Shown here: positions 22,400-33,690 of the stretch, piece by piece
How positions within the stretch are numbered: position 1 is the first letter of the stretch
Layout: each line of letters opens with the position of its first letter
From: Cystobasidium ongulense
Lineage: Eukaryota > Basidiomycota > Cystobasidiomycetes > Cystobasidiales > Cystobasidiaceae
Assembly: GCA_022835595.1 (NCBI GenBank)
Contig: BQUP01000009.1
Location: 310,001 to 374,000 of the forward strand
DNA: 64,000 nucleotides
Direction: 5' to 3'
The notes under the pieces: model-generated
What the model saw: only the letters and a program-made list of their open reading frames with translations
The model's database searches: none
Told to the model about the DNA's origin: nothing
Made by a program: the position numbers and the translations under genes

Positions 22400-22972
22400 A
22401 TGGACAGCATCAAAGTAAGCAGTATATCGAATCCAGGAGATCTCCGCCAACTCATTACATGCTCGACGCCATTAATCCATGCGCGCCACACTACAGCAAA
22501 CAGTCGCGCAAGCCGGAGCTGCTTTCAGAGAAGATGGAGCAGTCGGCTCAGCTTTCAAAACAGATGGCACCGCTGGGAGCACTGCGTATGTATACGATCC
22601 AATATGATGAGGAACGTTTCTTGATGAATATGCTTGTTTGCTACTGCCGATCATCGGAACAGTCAATCAGTCGGAGGTCCATTCGATAAGCGTGGCGCCA
22701 TTGGACACCAATTTACAACGGAAGGTAGGACTCGTTTTCTTGTTCTTCTCTATTCTGCCTCCTTACCGGCTTGCTTTTGTGAATCATGATACAGGCGCTA
22801 TCGGCGGCTCGGTACAGGTCGCAGCTGAGCAGCTCTCTGGCAGTGAGTCTATGTCTCTGCGAGGCATGCTACAATGCCCTATACTGATGTAATTTTACGC
22901 TCGTCAGATGCTGCAGCCGCTTCCAGCAATCCCGAGGTCGCCCATCGCGACGGAAGCATCGACCAGAAGTAA
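22400..22972 (+). CDS. Small protein with repeated Gly-Ala-Ile-Gly motifs
   Basis: Five short exons: MDSIK (22400-22414), then from 22497 QTVAQAGAAFREDGAVGSAF, then QSVGGPFDKRGAIGHQF, then GAIGGSVQVAAEQL, then a tail ending HRDGSIDQK at 22972. All phases agree (0, 2, 1, 1). The motif xxGxxF..(D/E)GA(V/I)G recurs three to four times. Similar short Gly-rich repeat proteins are widespread in filamentous fungi and basidiomycetes, some stress-induced, with no established function. About 98 residues. It lies between the inverted-repeat arms. Confidence 0.75.
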
Positions 22973-23569
22973 AGGGGGAGCAGGACTGCTTCGACAACCG
23001 CCGAATTGTCTACAGCCCGTTCCAGAAGGCTTCTTTGTGATAGCTACTTAGCTCGTGAGACACCGAGTAACGGGACCTGCCTTGATTTGCCGCCCCTACA
23101 AACATTTACACCTGCTCAGATAGCATCGTGCTTGTCAAAGCACGCAACCATGAGATCTGTACAGGGCTTTGGTCTCTTTCTCTCCGTATTTAGACTTGGT
23201 GTGAATTGATCCGTTTGGATCTCGTACAATATACAGTTGCCACTGCTCAGGTCTGCGCTGCTGGCCTGGAGATGTTATTATGGAAGTGTAAGCTGCATTT
23301 ATTCTCTTCGACGTAGGACCATGTATGGAGAGGCGAGGCGAGGCAGCTAGCAACAGTCTCTACGGCAACCGAAGTAGCATTGAGGCTGCACATTCAGCCG
23401 CTCGGTCGAAAGCGCTCTGCCAACTACTCGGGCTATGTAGCTAACGCGGACAGAGGTAGCACGTGCATGTGTTCCCAAGAGCTGGAAGGTGGAGAAGACG
23501 GTGATTGGACCGTAGCCCATGCGAGGAAAGGGCGGCGTGAATGGAGAAGTGCGAATACACCGGTTAATA
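22973..23569. other. Unassigned segment inside the inverted repeat
   Basis: About 600 bp between the Gly-repeat gene and the right arm. No gene recognised; open frames here are short and without coding character. Confidence 0.4.
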
Positions 23570-23642
23570 GTAGTGGTTATCACCGCCGGTTCTGATGACA
23601 CAGTTCCTCCGGCTGACCCCGGTTCGAATCCGGGTAGGACCT
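23570..23642 (+). pseudogene. 5'-broken tRNA-Gln copy
   Basis: The D-loop, anticodon arm, intron, T-arm and 3' acceptor strand are identical to the left copy. The 5' end is different: GGTTAATAG replaces GGTTCTATAGTGT, so the 5' acceptor strand no longer pairs with TAGGACC and the D-stem/A box is damaged. It should not make a functional tRNA. Confidence 0.8.
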
Positions 23643-23875
23643 ACCTTTTGCACCACTGGAGTACATGTAACTCTTCATGACCTTCTTTTTATTGCGTTCG
23701 GCTTTGTAGTGCTCACTTTCCGACCCACCTGTCCTCCCCGGGTTGGACCTTCACCGACTGCGTCAGTGAGGCGTGTGGCGACGGACAGTTAGCGAGGTAC
23801 CTGTTCGCCTTGTCATGCGTCGCAGTACAGGTTAGTAGGTCGCTAGGTGACATGTACAGGTAGGAAGTTAGTGGT
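23570..23875. repeat. Right arm of the 306-bp inverted repeat
   Basis: Inverted copy of 20576-20881. It includes tRNA-Gln sequence from the D-arm to the 3' end and 230 bp of downstream flank. The near-identity outside the tRNA shows a recent duplication or ongoing gene conversion, since intergenic sequence would otherwise drift. Confidence 0.92.
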
Positions 23876-24061
23876 TGGGTAATCTCGAGGTCTTGCAGGC
23901 TGAAGTCCGAAATGGGGGTTGCATTGCCAGCGGCTATCGATGCCAAAGATTATGACTGTCAAGATCATTCTACTGTGGCAGATACAGCTGCTTTAGACGC
24001 ATTCCCGGATTTCAATACAAGAAGCTGGACTCACAACTATTTCAAAGAGGAGACGAAGCTT

Positions 24062-26156
24062 TTAGTAAACCCAGAAAGCTACAGCCATGACAGTGTAGAG
24101 CGCTACTAGCATCATTCCCTCGTAGTAATTAGACAGACCGTCACCTGGCAATGAAAGAGGGGCAAAGTACAGGTCAGCATTGATGACGATTCCAGCTTTT
24201 CGCTTGGATTATGAGTATTTCATCAAACTTACCAACGACGACGTTGACTAGCAGAATAGCAATAAAGAAGCAGATAGTTTCGAAATTCTCAAAGTAGAGA
24301 GTGAGTTCACGTCCGATAGCCCAGCTGACTAGCACCATGATAGGTACTACTCCGACTGCGATTTGGATAGAACTTCCGATAGCTACACCAAGTGTGATTT
24401 CCATTTTGCCTTTCATTGCCATCCATACTGCAGTCAGATGTTCTGCTGCATTTCCGACTGTTTTGTTGAATACAATCAGCGACAATAGCCCATAGTGAAT
24501 CAGAGTGATGAAAGAGCAGACTTACCGATAGGAAGTAGAATGATACCAATGAAAACCTTTGGTACTCCCAGTTTCTCAGAGAACTCGTCGATAGATTCGA
24601 CAAGGTAATCAGCGCAGAAAGCAGTAACTACGGTAACTCCAACTAGCGAGATAACAGCAGCTACAGGGTTCATCTTGGCGACTTCGATCTCGGCTTCTTC
24701 GTCGATTTCAGCTTCGAAGAGATCGGCATGAGAGTGTAGCTGGAAGTATAGGTCTATAAGGCCAAAGTGTAATCGAGAATCAGCTCCTGTTTGCAGTCAT
24801 GGTGGATTTCGTGTGACCTACATCCGATATACATGAGAAGTAGGATCTAATGACACAATGCCCAAGATCAGTACTATTCTGCTTGTAAAAGCATGCCGAC
24901 AAAAGAAAATACTCACAATAGCGGTTGCTCGACTGATGATGAGCAGTCCCTTCAAGTCTCCATCAGAGCCTGGAACATCGTCGACACCACCGACAACTCC
25001 AGTAGTGAGTAGAGCGATAATATCCTCTTTCGACATGACACTCCCGTTGGGTAGGGATACGAAAGGAGGTTTTCTGGCAGTGCTCGAAGCATGATACGCA
25101 GCAGCTATGAAATGACAGCGTGTAAGTCAATCTATAATCGGTAACGGAACTGATGGAATGATTGAATGAAGACTCACGAATGATCAAAGTAGCACCGGCA
25201 AGCATCAAGATACCACTATTAGTCTGAGCAGCTGTGACTTGAAATTTAGCTTGTTTGAAGTTCTTGCCGGCGGCCCAGAAGGACATTCCTAGGACCAAGA
25301 GCAGATTGGATAGAATTGATCCGAGCATAGAGGTTTGAACAATTCGTAGTTGACCTTGGGAGAGGGCGACAATGCCGACCTGGAGTTGTGATGGAGAGTA
25401 AGCTTGTATATCTTGAACAGCATCGCGCAATCAGCATGAAGAGGTGAGAACACTCACAATAGCCTCTACAGCATTGCCGAATGTAGCATTGAGACTGTAC
25501 ATCCGAGAGATCAGCAATGTGCGAGAGAGTTTTCCAATTGCTCGGGCTCGCAAAAGCTGCCGGAAGCAGGCACGTGCGTGCGTCACACACAACTTACAGG
25601 CCGCCGAGAGTCTGCCCAAGTCCTGGAGAAATGCGAAGAGGATAAAGATGAGTATACAGTCTGTGAGGCAGCGACCACTTGGTCTGGACGCACTGAGGGA
25701 CACCTGCTCTGTTGCTTCACCGAGCAAGCCGGCGAGCGGGACGATAGCCAGGAAGCTTGTGATGAAGGTGGCAGTCGCACCCCTTGGTGACAGCGCAGGC
25801 ATGAGGTCATTCAGCTTTTGCTCACAAGCCTGAAGGCCTCTGCACTCACCATCCTGCAAAGTGCGAAGCGAACGACAACGGCACCGCGACCAAGAGGATG
25901 TTGATGGGCGAGTAGAAGACGAGGCTCTTGAAGGACTCGGCATAGGTGGGGCTGCCGGGAGTGCCGTTGAGGTGGATGTGCGAGTTCCTGCGTCCGAGCA
26001 AGCTGCTGAAGGTGCTGTTGTGGCCTGTCTCGCCTGCATTGGGAAGCAGAGGTGCCCGCTCGTTGCTGCTGGACGCCGTGGTGGGAGCTGCAGGAAGGAT
26101 AGCAGGATCAGCTTCAGGCTGGCAGGATGGGCACGCTGGTCATAGCACCCACCCAT
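24062..26156 (-). CDS. VCX1: Vacuolar cation/H+ exchanger (CAX family)
   Basis: The most plausible start is ATGG|GTGGGT at 26156, spliced to give MAPTTASSSNERAPLLPNAG and YSPINILLVAVPLSFASHFA. Next come FLAIVPLAGLLGEATEQVS and the first exchanger motif NATFGNAVEAI. SMLGSILSNLLLVLGMSF, an acidic cytosolic loop, and the second motif TVGNAAEHLTAVWMAMKGK follow, then SSIQIAVGVVPIMVLVSWA. The last exon ends MMLVALYTVMAVAFWVY at 24062. Both GNAxE repeats and about 11 membrane segments fit a Vcx1-type Ca2+/H+ antiporter that loads calcium into the vacuole. At least seven introns. A long overlapping minus-strand frame at 25431-26414 is a shadow: it disagrees with the conserved frame. Confidence 0.92.
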
Positions 26157-26712
26157 GCTGTGCTGCGATGCGATGCGGTGCGATGTGCAGGGCAGCAGTG
26201 CTTGTATCGAGGTGGTCCCCGTGGTGTTGCTGGTCAAGATGCAGCTTCCACTCTGTGCTGTCGTCGATGTGTCATTCGCTTGTCTCGATTGAGCATCATT
26301 GCTGCCTGCCAAGATTGTACATGGGAAGGCCGCAGAGTCGACACGAGATACAGAGCCAGACGCTGAAGCACTATCCTCCTCAACCGCATGCTCTGCTTCA
26401 TGCGCTGCCCTCAATGGATGCCCTGCCCGCCCTATCTGGTGTCAAGGTCCGATATCCCCGTAATCACTCCATGCTTGGCAGCTCTCTTCGTACCACAACG
26501 AACAATCTAGCAACAACATACTGTACCAATTACAGATACATTTCATCCGTGCATCAATCCAATTCCAACACTTGGTCTCTTGAGATAATCTCCTATCAGC
26601 ATCGAGACCCCAAGTCCGGCGCTTCCTGAAAAGCTGATATTGTACAGACTGATGGCTTTGAGGAGAGAATCCAACACACCCTGCTTTACGTCCATAATTC
26701 GAGACCTCCGCA
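26157..26712. other. Intergenic region
   Basis: About 550 bp between the monooxygenase 3' end and the exchanger start, both on the minus strand. Expected to hold the exchanger promoter. No element recognised. Confidence 0.4.
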
Positions 26713-29256
26713 TCATATAGCAAAGCTTAGGATCGCCACGAGGAGGTAGACACAGATGAAGAAAGGAAAGCCTTGGAATTCTCTCTTCGGGAGGTACACT
26801 TTAGTCATATCGTTTGCATCGTGATTGAAGTCTGTACTTGGAGTCATATACGTCTGCCACCAGAAGTGCATATGCGAACGAGGATAGATGGTTGTGCAGA
26901 AGCTGCGATTTGAATAGTAAGAAACGTCAGGATTCGCCTCTGACATTTGATTGATGGTGCTGGACATTCACCTTTTCTTGTCTGTATAACATCGCTTGTT
27001 GCAGTGCTCGCGGACGGTGCTATCGCCGTTGGAGGTCAGCTTTGTAGACGGATGCGAACAACGAGAAACACGTTGACCTACTCCCTCATCTCCTTTCCAA
27101 GCCATGCCATCCAGTTTGCCTCTTTCTCTGGCTTGACGACGACACTATTGACGTCTTCATCAATCAAGACGGGCGCAATCATTCGTTTGAGGACCATATT
27201 GACTTGGCATTCAATCATGAAGACCTCGGAATTGTGTGCAGAACCGCTGTTTGAACCGCCAATGGCTGCGAAATTCGGAAAGTGAGAATAGAACTGCAGG
27301 ATCAATGGAAGTGAGTGTATTGTCATTTTGGGTTACGGAACCGTGCATGCTCACACTGCCTTTGTAGTTCGTGATACCTCCATCGCGCGTCACATGTGTC
27401 TGAAGGTCTCGACCTTGCTGTCCCGTGATCGTCATAGGGTGCAGGAAGTCCTGGGCATTGAAGCCTGCGCCGGATTGTCTTTCAGGAAGCCTTCTACATT
27501 CTCTTGGACAGGATTCTTACCAGTGGCAGCGATGATGACATCTGCCGGGACATTCTGTCCATCTTGTGTAATCACGTTTGTACCGTCCAGCGCCTGCGGG
27601 TATTCCGGATAGAGTTGGACATTGGGGCGATGTACTGCTCGCGAAACTATTAGTATTCTACGGCAGATGCCGTCTAGGTGGCACGTACAGGTCTTCAGGT
27701 AGTCCATATCACATGTTGTGCGTTCCGCGCCATATGCAAAGCTGGGTATTAGCTGATCACGGTATTGAACAGGCGCAACTCTGTTCAGACTTTAAAACAA
27801 GGGAGTGAGGAATTTACGACTGGTCAATATATACTCTTAACTCACTAGTCTCTTGACTCCTGTTCGATAGACTTGCGGACACTACGACCGTTCTCCCAAT
27901 GCATGGCTAGGCTCTCGGTTAGAAGGTTTGCCAAATCAAGCACTCTTCTCTACGCACCTTTTTGTCGCCTTTCAGCAACAGCGAAAAGTGCAAAGCGTAA
28001 AGCACTCCTTCCGGAAGCGAAATATCTGGAGAAGCAGTTGAAGAACCATGAAGCTGGCAGGGTGGGCCTGGGAAGGATCCTGCAACGGATCGTCAGAAAC
28101 ACAGCTTGCGATTTGATGAACCTAGCATACCAGTAATTTGCAGGACCGAAAATAGTAAGTGACTTGACGTGAGGAGCTATTGCACCGACTATTTGATGAG
28201 CAGCTGAAATCATTGAATGTGAACCAAGACGATCACACAGAACTACTTCAGCAGTACGCACAACGGTCATTGCCGATGATAACGACGTTCTTACTCTGCA
28301 ATGAGGTCAGTAGTAGCTCTCCAACTATTTCCTGGCGAGCGCACAAATTTAATGTGCAAATTCACCTTGACATCAACACTGTGGCCGTACGGTCCACTGT
28401 GGACTATAGTTCCCTGAAAGATGTCCTTCCCCGGTAAGTTCAGCTCATTCTGGCAGAAACGCACCATTAGCTAGCGATCATTTGCAATACTAAAGGCATT
28501 GCTTACCGGAACCGACATATTTCCAACCGCAGATATCAATATCTTGCAGGTGTACTCCGTTATTCTCCCAAAGCCTTCCTCGGATTTGTCCATGACTATC
28601 ACCGTCCAGCACTTGCTGTGTTCGTTCCAGGTAGCTGCCACAATGTCGGAACGAAAGACTGTGTTGCTTTGTAGGATTTGATAGCGGTAAGCCATAGACT
28701 GCAAGTAACTTTGTATCGTAGCTCCATCATTGTACAAGTCCTCTGCGCCAAAAGGACTATCAGCCTAACGCACGAATCCCCTACGATAGGAGACTTGGAA
28801 TTACTCCAGTATCGTTGACCAAAACTGAAGCTATACAAAGCTGTCGGAGTGTCGCACTTGACTCCGGCATAAGTATGGTCCGCCCATCTGCATTTAAACG
28901 TTGACCTTCAGCAACAGAGCTGACACCGATAATTGCAGCGCAACATACACTCCGCCCACTTTTGATTTCCGCTCGTCGCAAGATAATTATTTCAAATGTT
29001 GTCAGTTCATCATCAAGCAGAATTAGGCTTACAAGAGGAGAAAATCCTCCAAGCCAAGCTGGCGCTTGAGTTCTGTTGAAAAGCATTAATTGTCTGGAAG
29101 ATCATTCCACCTCCAAGAGTACTTACGAATTGCCATACATAGGCCGGAAAAACCACCGCCTGCGAGCACACTTTAATATAGGCAGCGTTTACAGCGACTC
29201 GCCAACCGATTATGATGGCATGCATTCGACTTACCGATGATGATAACCTCAGGCAT
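26713..29256 (-). CDS. Flavin-dependent (Baeyer-Villiger/FMO-type) monooxygenase
   Basis: Start MPEVIIIGGGFSGLCMAIQL at 29256: the FAD Rossmann glycines are intact. Later exons give RKSKVGGVWADHTYAG, KCDTPTALYSFSFGQRYW, ILISAVGNMSVP, the class signature FQGTIVHSGPY (family FxGxxxHxxxW/Y) and VVIIGNDRSAHQIVGAIAP. Then come GFNAQDFL, SNSGSAHNSEVFMIECQ and a C-terminal hydrophobic stretch (FFICVYLLVAILSFAI) that may anchor it in a membrane. More than ten introns. Two oddities: the second nucleotide-binding motif has Asp where Gly is usual, and the junction near 28950-29030 between LGLEDFLL and RKSKVGG does not splice in phase with any AG I can see. Substrate unknown. Confidence 0.78.
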
Positions 29257-30148
29257 CCTATGGGGATCGTCCCATAGGATGCGAAGGATTGTGAAAGACA
29301 CGAGCGCTTGAATACGAGCTGGGACCTGGTTGGGTAATGACGATGTCGAACACGGTGCTGCCGTTACTAAGAAACGTGATGTGGGAAAGCAAGGAGAAAG
29401 ATGTGCAGGGCAAGCAATGTCACTGCATCCACCAGTACAGGCTTGACAGGTTGGCAGCCTGCTGTACACTATGATCGGAAAGGTCACGTCAGTTGTGTGC
29501 CCAGGTACTTTGCGTAGAGCAAGGGTTTGCATCAGTGTGGTGAGCTATGTGGTCCTTGTTGTGCGCCAGAACGCTGTCAGAAGAGACCGAGCTCCGCCCG
29601 GATCCACAGCGACTATCTCTTCATGAGGCAGGACAGACGTTGCGCATTCTTCGTAGACGCGTTGAGAGACCGTCATGGCTGGGAGCTAGGTGTATGAATA
29701 GCTCCTTGTGAGCTGTGTGTGCATTGAAGCGAGTGGAAGTGCTAGCGTGCTCTGGGCTGGTAGAAAGCAACCCTCGTGGATGGCCTTCCAATGCCATGTA
29801 ATGTTATGTGAATGGACTGTGTACCGCAAGGAGGCTACTCTAGTATAGCCAAGATTGTGTTGATGGCGTTCTCAGCAGTCTGTCTCGCTGTGCTTCGCTG
29901 AGCTCTCTTGTACGTTCATGGCGCGCCTCTGGAGTCTGTGTTTGCATTTGGATCTTTCACTCCACCTTGCTCTTCAGCCACGATGTGCTCGAGCTCTCGA
30001 CATCTTCCAAGCTCAGCACTACGTTCATCAAGTACTAATAACTGCACGCGTGTTGGATCTGTATAGCAGCTCTAGTACTCTTGGTCCTGGAGCGGACTTC
30101 TCTTACAAGTAACGGAACTCTTGAGAGCATTCGACGGAGCTGCCCAAC
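29257..30148. other. Divergent promoter region
   Basis: About 890 bp between the divergently transcribed monooxygenase and the WWP-domain gene. The 29173-29532 minus-strand frame running into the monooxygenase start is probably leader sequence. No other signal. Confidence 0.4.
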
Positions 30149-33100
30149 ATGGCAGAAACGATAGAAGCAGGACAGCAGCATCCTCGAGCTACTTCAGATA
30201 GCGGTAGACGCGGCAGTGCTCACAGCGGTGGTCAATCAGCTGCAGACGCTTCCGTTGGGCAGAGGAAGAGACGTCCTGGCAGTCCCGAAGTCGTGATACC
30301 TTCAAGACCGCGAACGCCGAGCTCCAACAATAACAACAACAGCTTCGAGCAGTCGCAATCACCTACGAAGAAGCAAAGGACGGGGTACGAGGTTCCTGCC
30401 ATTGACAGGCGATTTGCTGATGCCAGCATCTTTACGGCATGGCACGCTGAAGGGTCACCAGCTAGCAAGGACAAGGCAGCAGGTGCAGCATTAGCAGGTG
30501 AAGCGTCCGAAGCTTACAGGAGGGTAATCACAGTAGGCTGATAGCTTCGAAACAATTCATAGGGATTCCTGACATTGGACTCGCCTCCACTACCGAAACA
30601 TTCGCGCATCTCTCCACCCTGACACCCGGATCATCTTCTCGACACGAACCCAATCCGCCCTCCGAAGCAGCTTCAGCCAGACCAACCTCCAAACCCGCCT
30701 CGCCTACTTCGAGACGTCAATCAAATGTAATCGTGGAGATCTTGCAGAGCAGACCGGGGAGTGCAAGCACATCGAAGAGTAGTCCAACGCGACAAGATGA
30801 GCGGACGGCCTTTAGACAATCTAGATCTTCTTCGCCTGTTGCGCTCTTTAGCAATGGAAACACTTCGAACGCTATGCAATCTTCTCAAATTGCCAACGAA
30901 ACGCAATCTTCATCTGCTCCAAGCCCGGAGCTGGAGGAAGTGTTCCTGCCAAAAGCCAGATCGCGTCGAGTCTCGCCGCAACCCAGTTCTGCTACTTCTG
31001 CAAGCATACCAATCGACGAGCCATCAGGTTCGCCGTCTTCTGGTGGGATGCTCTTGGAAGCCTGTTCCAGAGCATTGCCTCCTTCATCACAAGCGCAAAG
31101 CGCAGCTTCAGACCTTCAGGACCGACCTTCCGTTGCAACCCCGGAAGGACCGACCTGGGAGGCTCTGCCGCCCTCTGCAATGTATAATAATCCCAATGAC
31201 GCCTGGTTCAATAAACCTGCCCGCAATGCAGCGACAAAGAAGAAGCAATACGTTGATGTATCGACCGATGAGGGGAGTGGCGAAGAGGCATATGAGTCCG
31301 CTGTCAAGGCCTTGCCAAAACGGAAACAAACAGCTAAAGTAACAAGCAGGAAAGGGAAAGAAAGGGCTACAGATTCTGAAGATGTCAGTCGATCTGAAGG
31401 CGACACGCTTTCAAAGCCCAATGGTAAAACCCCAGCGAAAGAACCGAAAAAGCCAAAGGAGCGTGCGTCATCCACGAAAAAGAAGGCTGCACTACCCAAA
31501 TCGAAGTCGGAAAATCAACTATTTAGCAAACCGAAAGGCAAAAGCAAGGGCCGCCGCAAAGGCAGTATGTCCAGCGGCTCGTCAGACCTTGGTGAGCTTC
31601 TTATGCTCGGCCCACAAAGTCCTTCGCCAGCCAAAAGGAAGAATGCTCCGACCAAAAAAGCGACTGCATCTGCAAAGAAGACAGCTGCATCGCGGCCTGC
31701 AAAGTCATCGCTCCTCTCCGCTAGACCATTCGACGTCGACGATACGTCAGATGATGATCTCCCAACATTGCCCTTCTCCAGTCAGCCTCCTCCTCAGAGT
31801 CAGGCTGTGACAGGATTCAACCTACTTGACATCGACAATATCGCATTTGTAGCTGTACCTGCTCAGCGTAAAGTTTCCGACAGTGGTACAGTCTCCCAAT
31901 TCAACCCTTCTCTGCACTTTTGGTGGCCAGCGAAGATAACAAATCGAAATAGAAGGAACTTTACAGTATCACTCGTCTTCGATGCTTCTGGCGAAGACAT
32001 CGAGTGTTTCAGGTAAGGTCATCATCAACCTCTTGAGCAATATCAATAAAGACCGAGAACTTAGCTTGTGTCCCCCACAGTCAAACATCTTTCGTTATCG
32101 CCGAACAAAATCTGGATCATGACCATCTTCAAAAGCTATCCTCGCGGTGCAATCCCTTCCCAAAAGCTACTCAAGCATACGAAGCAATCCTGAATCACAC
32201 AGAAGCTGACTCGTACATGCTACCGAGCGAGGCAGTCTACGCGTCCGCTCTAAGTACCGCTTTGAAGCGGGACAAGGATGATTCGCAAGTATCTCCAAAG
32301 AAGGATGTCAAGGTCGTCGAGTCAAGCAATGCAGAAAGCGAGTCGGACAGCGATTCTGTTGCCAGAGTGCTGGACAAGCTGAAAGGTGGCCGTCAGAGCT
32401 TTGGATCTGATACAGAGGATGAACTCTCGGAGTACGTAAACGTACCATCGCAACTAGAGAGCTGCAGAATTGCGAGAACTGAGGCTTTCCCAACAGTATT
32501 GAAATAGGGACAGTCGCACTGGGCAAGAATAGGAACGCTTGGTGGCCATGTCGCATTGTTGATATTCTTTTGCGGAAGGGCAAGGTCGGGCAGCAATTGG
32601 ACTCGAAACATCGGCTCAGGCCATATCGAGTGGAATTCTATCCGAGACAAATCGCTATGCTGAGCCGCAAAGACATAGAGCTGAAGGATGGCAAGGACTT
32701 TTACAATTTACCTGTACGTTCCACCAACGTACAACTCGACTGCCTGCCTCTACCCTCCTGGCTGCCTGCTCGTGGGGCTGACTTGAATGTGTTGTTTCCC
32801 GGAATGTCCCAGCTCGGAGAGATCCAAACTTCAGAGGTGTCCTCCCTTATACCTGTGGAGAAACTTCGCGACATTCTGCCGGAGATGTCAGAAACAGCTT
32901 CAGGTAGGCCTCTCTACCAGACCAAATCATTACGACCGCTGACGATGTTCGCTTACAGGCAAGTACGCTGCTGATCGAAAGCGACATGAATACTTTGTCA
33001 ATGGCACGGCAGTCGAGAAGAGTGGTCTATCAAGGATGGCTGTGTACGGGCAATTCGAGCGCAGGGAGATCAATCAGTTGAGCGATTTCTTGTTGGATTG

Positions 33101-33515
33101 GGCCTTCGGAAGATCGACAGAGGCCGTTACTATACCTCCGGACTCTCCATTCCACGCCTTCGCTAGCGACGAACAAAAAAGCAACTACGTAGCTCTAGTC
33201 CTTTTGCCCGTGGCACTGGAACTGCTGTACTTAAAAGACGACCCTGAGGTCGACGAGCGAGCCAAGGAACGACTCAAGGCGACAGGCAACAAGGATCCGA
33301 CGCTATTTGAGATCAGAATGATGGCACACGAGGTGGCAGCAGAAGAGTTGGATTCGAATACCGACTGGTGGGAATCAGTCCTTGCCTTACGTCGTGCCGA
33401 TGCAATTGGCAAGCTCGTCAAGAAACCGATGAGAACGGAGCTAGATGATGAAGATGTGGAAGCTATGGGTCAGCTGACACGAAGGCGCAAGTTGAATGTC
33501 AACTACAAAGAATAG
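30149..33515 (+). CDS. Large nuclear-type protein with two PWWP-like modules
   Basis: Exon 1 (30149-30497) is Ser/Pro-rich. A phase-1 intron (GTGAAG ... CATAG) leads to an exon from 30563 to about 32012, full of Ser/Lys-rich disordered sequence with nuclear-localisation-like clusters (KPKGKSKGRRKGS). Its end reads NPSLHFWWPAKITNRNRRNF, and a later exon reads GTVALGKNRNAWWPCRIVDI. Both look like the first strands of PWWP domains, which bind methylated histone tails and DNA. The C-terminal exon (about 32960-33515) is helical: FERREINQLSDFLLDWAF, VALVLLPVALELLYLKDD, ending RRKLNVNYKE. Total about 1000 residues. I recognise no characterised orthologue; a chromatin role is inferred from the modules. 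Confidence 0.7.
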
Positions 33516-33690
33516 CGTATATGAGATATGAGAAGTAGCTGCTAGCAGTGAAGATATGAAGTTGTAATCCATTCGTATTTATTATTCTACAACTCACAAG
33601 GTCAAAACTGAATATTCGTGTGGTTGTTATACAATGAAAGTGCGACTGCAAATAACGATACCTCTCCAAATCAGCTAGCACATATGGGCA

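Noticed and set aside
25431-26414. 327-codon minus-strand frame over the exchanger 5' half
   Set aside because: It is out of frame with the conserved exchanger exons (YSPINILLVAVPLSFASHF), and its Thr/Ser/Pro/Arg-rich composition is that of a shadow frame.
27060-27130. Apparent in-frame TAG in the monooxygenase after LGKEMRE
   Set aside because: A phase-2 intron from GA|GTAGGTC to GATAG|CACCGTC removes it and gives KEMRDTVREHCNKRCY, consistent with the family.
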